Of a DNA stretch of 59,357 bases, positions 1 through 6,279 are shown one piece after another (positions within the stretch are counted from its first letter, which is position 1; the number at the start of each line of letters is the position of its first letter). Made by a program: the position numbers and the translations under genes. The notes below the pieces were generated by a model, which had not been told where the DNA came from, made no database searches, and was given only the letters and a program-made list of their open reading frames with translations. Location of the stretch: assembly GCA_900549995.1 (NCBI GenBank), contig URQQ01000026.1, positions 1 to 59,357 on the forward strand, written 5' to 3'. This stretch comes from an uncultured Lachnospiraceae bacterium. Lineage in GTDB: Bacteria > Bacillota > Clostridia > Lachnospirales > Lachnospiraceae.

Positions 1-10
1 GTAGAAAACA

Positions 11-403
11 TTGGCTAGCGCAAAATTCTACGGAACAGGAAGAAGAAAAAAATCAATCGCAAGAGTTTATCTTGTACCTGGAACAGGTAATATTACAGTG
101 AATAAAAGAGATATCAACGACTACTTCGGACTTGAGACATTAAAAGTTGTAGTTCGTCAGCCTCTCGTTGCTACAGAAACACTTGATAAATTTGACGTAA
201 TCGTAAACGTACACGGTGGCGGATATACAGGACAGGCAGGTGCTGTTCGTCACGGTATCGCAAGAGCGTTACTTCAGGCAGATCAGGATTACAGACCAGT
301 TCTTAAGAAAGCGGGATACTTAACTCGTGATCCAAGAATGAAAGAAAGAAAGAAATACGGTCTCAAAGCAGCACGTCGTGCACCACAGTTCTCAAAGCGA
401 TAA
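11..403 (+). CDS. rpsI: 30S ribosomal protein S9
   Basis: Complete 130-residue S9 of the small ribosomal subunit. The N-terminal AKFYGTGRRKKSIARVYL block, the central VHGGGYTGQAGAVRHGIARAL block and the basic C-terminal tail ending SKR, which reaches the decoding centre, are all diagnostic. The start is a TTG at 11, immediately after the window edge, so the upstream rplM usually paired with it is not visible. The last codons and the terminator are duplicated 1.2 kb downstream, which marks this gene's 3' end as an integration site. Confidence 0.98.
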   Translation: MASAKFYGTGRRKKSIARVYLVPGTGNITVNKRDINDYFGLETLKVVVRQPLVATETLDKFDVIVNVHGGGYTGQAGAVRHGIARALLQADQDYRPVLKKAGYLTRDPRMKERKKYGLKAARRAPQFSKR

Positions 404-444
404 TAAGAAACTTTATAAGAGAATTATCAGAACCCTTGAAAATG
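387..444 (+). repeat. attL-like copy of rpsI 3' end
   Basis: These 58 bases span the last rpsI codons, its stop and the 5' arm of its terminator. By hand alignment they match 1611-1668 at 52 of 58 positions in the same orientation. This is the pattern left by an integrative element that recombines into the 3' end of a gene and restores it. Calling it attL is an inference. Confidence 0.6.
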
Positions 445-466
445 CATTGTTTTCAAGGGTTCTTTC
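429..466 (+). terminator. Rho-independent terminator of rpsI
   Basis: The stem AGAACCCTTGAAAA pairs perfectly with TTTTCAAGGGTTCT around a 7-nt loop and is followed by a short T-run. It directly follows rpsI. A diverged copy lies at about 1650-1690. Confidence 0.9.
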
Positions 467-504
467 ATGTTCTGGACAGTTATAGAATAACACAGAAAAT
501 TATG

Positions 505-532
505 AAAATGTATGGGTAAGTGACAAGTAACT
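505..532 (+). repeat. Direct repeat, left copy
   Basis: Matches 1545-1572 at 26 of 28 positions, with the shared core TATGGGTAAGTGACA. It lies inside the left end of the putative element. A further AAGTGAC follows at 540. Confidence 0.7.
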
Positions 533-630
533 AACGCATAAGTGACAAATAAAAATGTTTCCATTACGTCTTATATAAGACAGAGAATGGCAGTATAAAC
601 AATAATTCCTTTAAATAGATAAAGATAGAA

Positions 631-659
631 TTGTAAGAATGATAATAATGTGATAAAAT
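631..659 (+). promoter_or_regulatory. Sigma-A promoter of the toxin mRNA
   Basis: TTGTAA at 631-636 and TAAAAT at 654-659 with an exact 17-nt spacer. Transcription would begin near 666, giving a leader of about 60 nt before the toxin ATG. Confidence 0.55.
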
Positions 660-727
660 TCGACTATGGAACAATCGTGTTGCAGGGTGGCTTGACCTTC
701 ATTCTACATAGAATGGGGGTGGTGCTT

Positions 728-817
728 ATGAAGAACAAATTCAGTTTTAATGACTTGATGCAGTTCGGATTATTGTTGATTGCACTACTGACATTCATTT
801 ATTTGATTAGTCATTAG
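728..817 (+). CDS. Small holin-like type I toxin (29 aa)
   Basis: A 29-residue peptide starting MKNKFSFNDLMQF, followed by a single hydrophobic helix (GLLLIALLTFIYLI) and a short SH tail. The purine-rich GGGGGTGGT lies just upstream of the ATG. Size, polar head, one membrane helix and the facing antisense RNA fit the putative holin-like (Hol_Tox) or TxpA-like type I toxins of Firmicutes, which insert in the membrane. Family assignment is by look only. The likely mRNA ends at the hairpin near 932-951. Confidence 0.65.
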   Translation: MKNKFSFNDLMQFGLLLIALLTFIYLISH

Positions 818-827
818 TTAAGCATAG

Positions 828-921
828 AAAAACCACCCCAAAACTTTGACCGGTTAGCAGGGTGGAATTTCTATTCATGTTATACAGGTCAACCACTTTG
901 TGGGCGGTTGTTCCTCTTTAT
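828..921 (-). ncRNA. Candidate antisense RNA antitoxin
   Basis: On the minus strand, TTTACA (plus 951-956) and TATATT (plus 928-933) are separated by 17 nt, a near-consensus promoter firing toward the toxin. About 94 nt later a hairpin (CCACCC ... GGGGTGG, plus 834-865) followed by TTTTT (plus 828-832) would terminate it. The RNA would lie entirely opposite the 3' untranslated part of the toxin mRNA, as in type I systems. Ends are estimates. Confidence 0.6.
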
Positions 922-927
922 ACTTAA

Positions 928-956
928 AATATACCACTCAATGGGTGGTTTGTAAA
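928..956 (-). promoter_or_regulatory. Promoter of the antitoxin RNA
   Basis: Minus-strand TTTACA - 17 nt - TATATT. The spacer also contains the plus-strand hairpin ACCACTCAATGGGTGGT that probably ends the toxin mRNA. Confidence 0.6.
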
Positions 957-968
957 GGATTGATTTTA

Positions 969-1570
969 ATGGATAATTTATTCCTAATGTTGCAGAATAT
1001 AGTGTCATACCAATTATTACATGTGCCACTGTGATAATCGGTGGCGTATGGGCATTATACAAATATTTTAAAGAAAAGAATAGAGAATTTTATTCAGAAG
1101 TTCTTGCAAAGGTATATGAACCGTTATTTACTGAATTAGTGAAGATGGAATATAGTAGAAAATTATTAGAAGAATCTTTGGAGGTTAAAAGCGAAGGCGG
1201 GAAGAATTCAAATAGAGTTACGTTAATGCAAGATGACGTTTCAAAAGGAGCATTTTCAATAAAAGAAGTTCCCTTTATTTCATGGGGTGGCACAAGAACA
1301 AATACAGAAATGAAAATAGGGCAAACAATAGTTAAGCAAGAAGAATATGAAGTTTTTAATATTGAAAATATATTGAAAGAAATTTGTGATGAACCTGATA
1401 GACTAAGATATGCTCCAAGAGATTTAGTTGCATTAATGGAATCCTATTTCTTTTTGGAAAGTGTAAAGGGAGTTCCTATGTATGAAACGGAAAAAATAAA
1501 ACTACAGCGACATATCAGAAGAAATGTAATAATAGGATACCGTCAAAATTTATGGGTAAGTGACACGTAA
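969..1570 (+). pseudogene. Broken small membrane-anchored protein
   Basis: The open frame runs from a GTG at 1031 to 1570 (179 residues). In the same frame the reading extends upstream to about 980 as PNVAEYSVIPIITCATVIIG, a hydrophobic anchor with no start codon. An ATG at 969 preceded by AAAGGA opens the adjacent frame (MDNLF), so a single indel near 985 would join them. After the anchor comes a charged region with no family I recognise. The last residues (LWVSDT) are encoded by the direct repeat at 1545-1572, suggesting the true C-terminus was lost. A short functional protein from the GTG remains possible. Confidence 0.45.
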
Positions 1571-1572
1571 CT
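1545..1572 (+). repeat. Direct repeat, right copy
   Basis: Matches 505-532 at 26 of 28 positions. It contains the last codons and stop of the ORF at 1031-1570, so that ORF's C-terminus is made of repeat sequence. Confidence 0.7.
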
Positions 1573-1610
1573 GACAAATGGCTTGAAAGTGACGTATTTT
1601 CGGCGTTCGG

Positions 1611-1668
1611 AGTTATCAAAACGTTAATAAGAAATTTCATAAGAGAATGATCAGAACCCTTGAAAATG
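1611..1668 (+). repeat. attR-like copy of rpsI 3' end
   Basis: Second copy of the rpsI 3' end plus terminator arm (52 of 58 identical to 387-444). It is not preceded by any rpsI coding sequence, so it is a displaced copy. It is followed by its own hairpin and T-run at about 1650-1690, a diverged version of the rpsI terminator. Confidence 0.6.
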
Positions 1669-1717
1669 TTACGTTTCCAAGGTTTTTTTACGTTTTGTAA
1701 ATAGCTATACATAGCAA

Positions 1718-1739
1718 AAACCACCTTGTGGGCGGTTGT
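1718..1739 (-). terminator. Terminator of the minus-strand membrane gene
   Basis: Read on the minus strand, AACCGCC-CACAA-GGTGGTT is followed by TTTT, just past the stop of the gene at 1747-2094. The same sequence resembles 890-918 in the toxin module, so it may be a vestige of a second toxin-antitoxin tail reused as a terminator. Confidence 0.6.
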
Positions 1740-1746
1740 TCCTTTT

Positions 1747-2094
1747 CTATTTATCATCTGTTCTCCGTATAAATTCAACGAAAGCAAAAATGATGGAAAT
1801 GACCGTCAAGACAGATACGATAAGTTCTGCCAGATTATTTGCGTAATCGGCCTGAGATGGAATGGCAAGACCTAACACTAAAAAATAAACACACCAGATA
1901 AGCCCCAGAGCGAGAAGAAAAAAGGTGATACATTTTAAGATAAATGCGGCTCTGTCCAGGAATTTTTTCGTTGCTATTTTCTGTCTGTCGGAGTACTGCC
2001 TTTTCATTATCAGCTTAATTCCGCCGAGCAGGAGTCCTATAGTGAGTCCAATTGAAAGGCTGATACAAATTCGATATAAAATATTCATTTTCAT
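1747..2094 (-). CDS. Hypothetical three-TM membrane protein
   Basis: 115 residues with an N-terminal membrane helix (about 6-28), a short basic cytoplasmic loop (MKRQYSDRQKIATKKFLDR), two more helices (about 50-75 and 88-108) and a charged tail. A GGAAAG lies upstream of the start. MKMNIL and MNIL are both possible starts. I do not recognise the family. It lies just outside the putative element and has its own terminator. Confidence 0.6.
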   Translation of the reverse strand: MKMNILYRICISLSIGLTIGLLLGGIKLIMKRQYSDRQKIATKKFLDRAAFILKCITFFLLALGLIWCVYFLVLGLAIPSQADYANNLAELIVSVLTVISIIFAFVEFIRRTDDK

Positions 2095-2283
2095 TTCATC
2101 TTTCCGTTAAATTAATTTACTATATACAGTTTATCACAGGTATACCATAAAGTCATCCGCCTGGCAGAGATTTGAGAAATAATAAAAGAAGCAAGATTGG
2201 AAGAGATAAAAGAATGAGAGTATCTTATAATACAAATACCACGTGGAAGAAGTTAATAATTTTTATATGAGGAGGGTGATGAC

Positions 2284-3198
2284 TTGGAATCCAGAGATGT
2301 GATATTGGAGTGTTTGAAGTATATTGAAAATAATTTACAGAGACCGGTCAACCTAGACAAAATATCTGCATATGCTGGATATTCACCGTTTCATTTTTCC
2401 AGAATGTTTAAAAATCAGACCGGTGTATCTGTAATGGAATATGTAAAAAAGAGGAAACTCGTAAAGGCGTCGGATGATATTATGAATGGCAGCAGGATCA
2501 TAGATGCGGCTTTTCGCTATGGCTGGTCATCACATGGAGGATTTACGAAAGCTTTTAAACAGGAGTATGGATTTGTACCGGCGCTGTTAGGAGGAATTGC
2601 AATAGAAATGGAGAATCTGGGAGGGAATGCCATGGGACACGTATTTATGTATCAGACGGATGAACATGCAACAAAGGAGCAGCTGTTTGAGATCTTAAAA
2701 TCAGAGATTGAAAAGCAAAAGATTTCGGTTGACAGAAAGAAACTGCAGCAGGTGTACGAGTTTGCATGCAGTGCGTATCAGGGATTCACAAGATATTCAG
2801 GGGATGAATATGTAACTCACCCGTTGAATACAGCGATTATTCTTGCGCAGATGGGGGCGGAAGAAAATGTGATTTTTTCAGGGATGTTATGTGACGTGTC
2901 AGAGAAAACAGAAATTTCAGAGCAGACAGTTTCCGGCAGGTTAGGGACAGAGGTGGGACAAATGGTAGAAAGGCTTAAGAAATTCGATGCTGGAAAAGCG
3001 GGGCTTGAAGATGGTAATATCGTCATGATCAAACTTGCAGAGCGTCTTCATAATATGCGTACAGTCGAGTATATGGATGAAAAGCAGATCGCATGGAAAG
3101 CCAGAGAAACAATAAAGATATTTATGCCATTTGCACGAAAGCTTGGGAATGAAAAACTGACAGAAGAACTGAATGATTTATCTGTGAGATATATGTAA
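2284..3198 (+). CDS. AraC-type regulator fused to a RelA/SpoT-like HD domain
   Basis: Residues 1-105 form a complete AraC/XylS DNA-binding domain with two helix-turn-helix units (DKISAYAGYSPFHFSRMFK and IDAAFRYGWSSHGGFTKAFK). Residues about 150-304 are not an AraC effector domain but resemble the HD hydrolase domain of RelA/SpoT: HPLNTAIILAQMG, SGMLCDVSEKTEI, KLAERLHNMRT and ARETIKIFMPFARKLG. The first metal histidine is kept (H179), but the HD pair reads C203-D204 and the D of KLADRLHN is E253, so hydrolysis of (p)ppGpp is doubtful and nucleotide sensing more likely. The start is TTG at 2284 behind GAGGAGGG. It sits directly upstream of the cobalamin riboswitch and corrinoid operon and may regulate it; that is inference. 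Confidence 0.8.
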   Translation: MESRDVILECLKYIENNLQRPVNLDKISAYAGYSPFHFSRMFKNQTGVSVMEYVKKRKLVKASDDIMNGSRIIDAAFRYGWSSHGGFTKAFKQEYGFVPALLGGIAIEMENLGGNAMGHVFMYQTDEHATKEQLFEILKSEIEKQKISVDRKKLQQVYEFACSAYQGFTRYSGDEYVTHPLNTAIILAQMGAEENVIFSGMLCDVSEKTEISEQTVSGRLGTEVGQMVERLKKFDAGKAGLEDGNIVMIKLAERLHNMRTVEYMDEKQIAWKARETIKIFMPFARKLGNEKLTEELNDLSVRYM

Positions 3199-3299
3199 CG
3201 GGCAGAGTGTATATAGTTATAGAAAATATCTATAATGATATAGGAAATACCAATTAGGCTGACGATTTTGTTTATGATAAACTATGAACAGTAACATAT

Positions 3300-3472
3300 A
3301 TAGTGATGCATAAGCATTGAAAAGGGAATCTGGTGGGAATCCAGGACAGCCCGCTCTACTGTGTGATGGACGACTATCTCTTAGAGAATTTGAATCTCTG
3401 ATCCACCCGGAGAAGGATAGAAGGGGAAGGTGAGATGGGAGGGAGAAATTAAGTCAGGAGACCTGCTATATA
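3300..3472 (+). promoter_or_regulatory. Cobalamin riboswitch
   Basis: The conserved core GGGAATCTGGTGGGAATCC followed by ACAGCCCGC and TACTGTG (about 3323-3362) matches the adenosylcobalamin aptamer, and the 3' signature GTCAGGAGACCTGC lies at about 3453-3468. The boundaries are approximate. It precedes a terminator and a corrinoid-dependent methyltransferase operon, so B12 probably controls read-through. An ORF crossing this region is not considered coding. Confidence 0.9.
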
Positions 3473-3486
3473 TGAGAGAACTTTTC

Positions 3487-3532
3487 GGTGGGGAAAGGAC
3501 AGCGTTTACGTTGTCTTTTCTGCACCTTTTTT
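3487..3532 (+). terminator. Riboswitch-linked terminator
   Basis: GGTG...AAAGGACA pairs with TGTCTTTT...CACC and is followed by six T. It lies 15 nt after the aptamer and is the probable expression platform: B12-bound RNA would favour termination upstream of the methyltransferase genes. Confidence 0.7.
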
Positions 3533-3690
3533 ATAATATACCAAACTTTGTTTGCTATATTATAAAACCCTCCGGGGGAAGCGCACTCGTGCGAGAATGT
3601 AGTATGTCGCAAGCGACCGCACTCGGCGCGAGAATGTGCCAAGGCACATTCTTTATTCTAATATACCAAACTTTTGGTTTAGATTATACA
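3532..3690 (+). repeat. Array of short perfect hairpins
   Basis: A compact series of palindromes between the riboswitch terminator and the first gene: TATAATATA/TATATTATA (3532-3564), CCCTCCGGGGG, GTCGC-AA-GCGAC (3606-3617), CTCG-GCG-CGAG (3622-3632), GAATGTGCC-AA-GGCACATTC (3632-3651) and CCAAA-CT-TTTGG (3666-3677). The octamer-plus TATACCAAACTTT occurs at both ends (about 3538 and 3663), and GCACTCG...CGAGAATGT occurs twice inside. It resembles an inserted REP or MITE-like unit in the leader. Confidence 0.55.
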
Positions 3691-3709
3691 AAGGATACGG
3701 AGATATAAA

Positions 3710-4579
3710 ATGGGAGAGATCAAAGATTTTGAATGTACATATGATAATTCTGCCGGGATCAATGCAGAGATTACAGAAGGGATGAATCTAAAGTTTCCGG
3801 ATGCTTACATGTACCAGGACACGATGGTCAGATTAGCCAAAGCACTGAAAGAGCATGATGGGACATCTTTCTGCGAACTTCCGTTCTGCCACACCGTAGA
3901 AGCGGAAGCCATGGGAGGAATTGTGAATTACGGAAATGATAAGACGGGGCCTAGGGCAAAGGAATATATATGTACTGCCCCTGAGGAATTGCTGGAACTT
4001 CCGGAGATTGATTTTTCAAAGGGAAGGATACACGAAGTTCTTCTTGCATGTAAGACGCTGAGAGAGCAGGGGGAGCATGTAGTTCTTCAGGTATCAGGGC
4101 CGTTTACAATATTGAATGTGCTGATCGATGCAAGATATGTGTTTCAAGGGATGAGGAAAAAACCAGAGCTGATGAAAGAAGTTTTCTGGAAATTGGGCAA
4201 TGAGATCTTAAAATTTATGAAAGAAGCACAGAACTATGGTGTGGATATGATCAGCTACGCCGATTCCTCTGGAGGACTTCCTATCCTTGGCCCTAAGAGA
4301 GCTGAGCAGATGGTGGAGGATTTTACATATGAATTTTTAAAGAAAGCACGAGAAAGTCTGGGGAAACAGACACTTCTGCTTCTCTGCCCGAAGACGACGT
4401 TTGCCTTATTGGGTACAGAGAAAGCAGTGTTATCGGATGTAGCGCTGTCCGGGCCTGTGGAGTATGGTCAGGCCTGCGCTGAGGTCATTGGCAAAGTAGA
4501 TTTTGTAGGACAGATGTGTATTAAAAATATTCATTATATATTAACCAATGGAAAGATCAAAGAAGTGAAAATATTATAA
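3710..4579 (+). CDS. URO-D family methyltransferase (MtaA/CmuA-like), divergent
   Basis: 289 residues of the uroporphyrinogen decarboxylase/cobalamin methyltransferase superfamily (TIM barrel), recognised from ELPFCHTVEAEAMGG near 60, VSGPFTIL near 125 and the YADSSGGLPILGPK block near 180. Family members that move methyl groups bind zinc through H-x-C plus a later C. Here the corresponding strand reads LLLCPKTT, so the histidine is missing, although C-containing QMCIKN remains near the C-terminus. It is shorter than its partner at 5260-6279 (339 aa). First gene of the B12-riboswitch operon. Possible role: the second of two methyl-transfer steps, or a non-catalytic partner. Confidence 0.8.
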   Translation: MGEIKDFECTYDNSAGINAEITEGMNLKFPDAYMYQDTMVRLAKALKEHDGTSFCELPFCHTVEAEAMGGIVNYGNDKTGPRAKEYICTAPEELLELPEIDFSKGRIHEVLLACKTLREQGEHVVLQVSGPFTILNVLIDARYVFQGMRKKPELMKEVFWKLGNEILKFMKEAQNYGVDMISYADSSGGLPILGPKRAEQMVEDFTYEFLKKARESLGKQTLLLLCPKTTFALLGTEKAVLSDVALSGPVEYGQACAEVIGKVDFVGQMCIKNIHYILTNGKIKEVKIL

Positions 4580-4597
4580 ATTGAAAGGAAGAAAAAG

Positions 4598-5248
4598 ATG
4601 GCAAGATCCAAAGAAGAGTTATTAGAAAAACTGGCAGAATGTGTAGTGGAGATGGAAGAAGAGGAAGTTGGGGAGATTGCGCAGGAATATCTTTTGGCAG
4701 GTTATCCGGCATTTGACGGAATCATGCACGGGCTTGTGGAAGGAATGAACAAAGCAAGCCAGTTATATGAGGAAGAGGAGTACTTTGTGACAGATGTACT
4801 TCTTTGCTCAGATGCAATGTATGCGGGGCTTGATATTTTAAGGCCGCATTTGCCAGAAGAAGGAGAGGCAAAGAAGAAAGGGGTTATTGGTGTCGTAGAA
4901 GGAGATACACATGACATTGGAAAGAACCTTGTGAAAATTATGATGGAAACTGCAGGGTTTGATATGATTGATCTTGGAAGAGATGTCCCACTGCAGCAGT
5001 TTGTAGATACAGCGAGGGAACAGAATGCGGAGCTTATCTGTATGTCTACATTGATGACAACAACCATGGGAGGTATGGAGACTGTGATCCGTCTGTTAGA
5101 GGAGGCTGGACTGCGCGACAACATAAAAGTTATGATCGGTGGAGGTCCGATTTCTCAGAAATATGCAGATAAAATCGGTGCTGACGGGTATTCCCGGAAT
5201 GCGGTGGAAGCTGTAAAACTGGCAAAAAGATTATTGAATATTGCATAG
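4598..5248 (+). CDS. Corrinoid protein (methyltransferase cobalamin-binding subunit)
   Basis: 216 residues with the classic two-part layout of MtaC/MtbC/MttC-type proteins: a helical cap (about 1-88) and a Rossmann B12-binding domain (about 93-215). The DxHxxG motif is D103-T-H105-D-I-G108, with H105 as the lower axial cobalt ligand; MSTLMTTTMGG near 150 and GGGPIS near 183 complete the site. It carries the methyl group between the two methyltransferase activities of the operon. It lies 18 nt after the first URO-D gene and 11 nt before the second. Confidence 0.95.
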   Translation: MARSKEELLEKLAECVVEMEEEEVGEIAQEYLLAGYPAFDGIMHGLVEGMNKASQLYEEEEYFVTDVLLCSDAMYAGLDILRPHLPEEGEAKKKGVIGVVEGDTHDIGKNLVKIMMETAGFDMIDLGRDVPLQQFVDTAREQNAELICMSTLMTTTMGGMETVIRLLEEAGLRDNIKVMIGGGPISQKYADKIGADGYSRNAVEAVKLAKRLLNIA

Positions 5249-5259
5249 GAGGATTGAAA

Positions 5260-6279
5260 ATGTTAACTCCAAAGGAACGGTTACAATGTGTATTTAACCA
5301 TGAGAAGACAGACCGCCCCCCTTGTATCTGCCCCGGGGGTATGATGAATATGGTTACTTCTGAGCTGATGAGTGAGGTTTCAGTCTATCTGCCGGAAGCG
5401 CATACGGATGCAGAGAAAATGGCAGCGCTTGCAAAGGCAGTCTATGAAAAGGGATGTTTTGAAAATTATGGAGTGCCATTCTGTATGACGGTAGAGGCAC
5501 AAGAGATGGGTGCCAAAGTGAGCATGGGATCAAATGTCTGTGAACCTCATGTCACAGAATATGTGATTGGGAGTGTATGCGACTGGAAAAAATTAAATAC
5601 GGTGAATCCGGATAGCGGCAGAGCGAACGTAGTTTTGGATGCAATAAGGATCTTAAAAGAGCAGAGTCAGGGGGTACCGGTTGTAGGGAATCTGACGGGG
5701 CCTGTCAGTACCGCGAGTTCCGTGATGGAACCGGTGATTTTCTATAAAGAACTGCGCAGGAAGAACAAAGAAGCACATGAATATATGGAATTTGTAACAG
5801 ATCAGCTGATTGCTTTTGGGCGTGCCCAGATTGAGGCAGGAGCGGATGTGATTGCAATTTCTGATCCAAGCGGAACCGGAGAAATTCTGGGACCTAAATA
5901 TTTTAAAGAATTTGCGGTGACATATATTAATAAACTTCTGGATGCCCTGCAGGAGGAAACGATGGGAACTATCGTACATATCTGTGGTCAGATGAGCCCT
6001 GTGTATAAAGAAGTAAATGAGATTCACAGCAATGTATTGAGCTTTGATTCGGTCGTGCCTATGAAGGAGGCGAGAGAACATCTGAAGGACAGGGTTTTGA
6101 TGGGGAATGTCAGTACCTATGCATTGGAATTCGGGGATCCGGATCGTGTGAAAATGCTGGCAAAGGGATGTGTGAAGAGTGGGTCGGACATTATTTCACC
6201 CGCCTGCGGTCTGGGAATGAAATCGCCGCTTGCAAATGTGCAGGCCATTCTTGAATGTCTGAAGGAGGACATAGTATGA
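5260..6279 (+). CDS. URO-D family corrinoid methyltransferase
   Basis: 339-residue methylcobamide methyltransferase of the URO-D superfamily. TPKERLQCVFNHEKTDRPPC is the usual N-terminus. The zinc-type HIC motif (IVHICGQMSP, near 240) and a later cysteine (PACGLGMKSP, near 315) are present, unlike in the 3710 paralogue. The ATG at 5260 is chosen because AGGAGG (5247-5252) is 7 nt upstream; the TTG at 5254 is too close. Its stop overlaps the next start in an ATGA. No MtgB/MttB or MtaB partner is present, so one of the URO-D proteins may act on the methyl donor. Confidence 0.9.
   Translation: MLTPKERLQCVFNHEKTDRPPCICPGGMMNMVTSELMSEVSVYLPEAHTDAEKMAALAKAVYEKGCFENYGVPFCMTVEAQEMGAKVSMGSNVCEPHVTEYVIGSVCDWKKLNTVNPDSGRANVVLDAIRILKEQSQGVPVVGNLTGPVSTASSVMEPVIFYKELRRKNKEAHEYMEFVTDQLIAFGRAQIEAGADVIAISDPSGTGEILGPKYFKEFAVTYINKLLDALQEETMGTIVHICGQMSPVYKEVNEIHSNVLSFDSVVPMKEAREHLKDRVLMGNVSTYALEFGDPDRVKMLAKGCVKSGSDIISPACGLGMKSPLANVQAILECLKEDIV

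Larger units (their letters stand above)
387..1668. mobile_element. Decayed integrative element at the rpsI 3' end
   Basis: The interval between the two rpsI 3'-end copies. It holds a type I toxin-antitoxin module, one broken ORF and a 28-nt direct repeat (505-532 and 1545-1572, 26 of 28 identical). The heptamer AAGTGAC occurs near both ends at 518, 540, 1558 and 1587, a layout like integrase arm-binding repeats. No integrase, relaxase or replication gene is present, so it is a remnant at best. Stretch 404-665 holds only the rpsI terminator and these repeats. Confidence 0.5.

Noticed and set aside
890..960. Possible CRISPR-like repeats from similar GGTTGTTCC segments
   Set aside because: Only two or three copies, irregularly spaced and each explained by terminator hairpins of the toxin module.
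3430..3708. 92-residue open frame across the riboswitch leader
   Set aside because: It runs through the cobalamin aptamer 3' end, the terminator and the hairpin array; its sequence is explained by RNA structure and has no family features.
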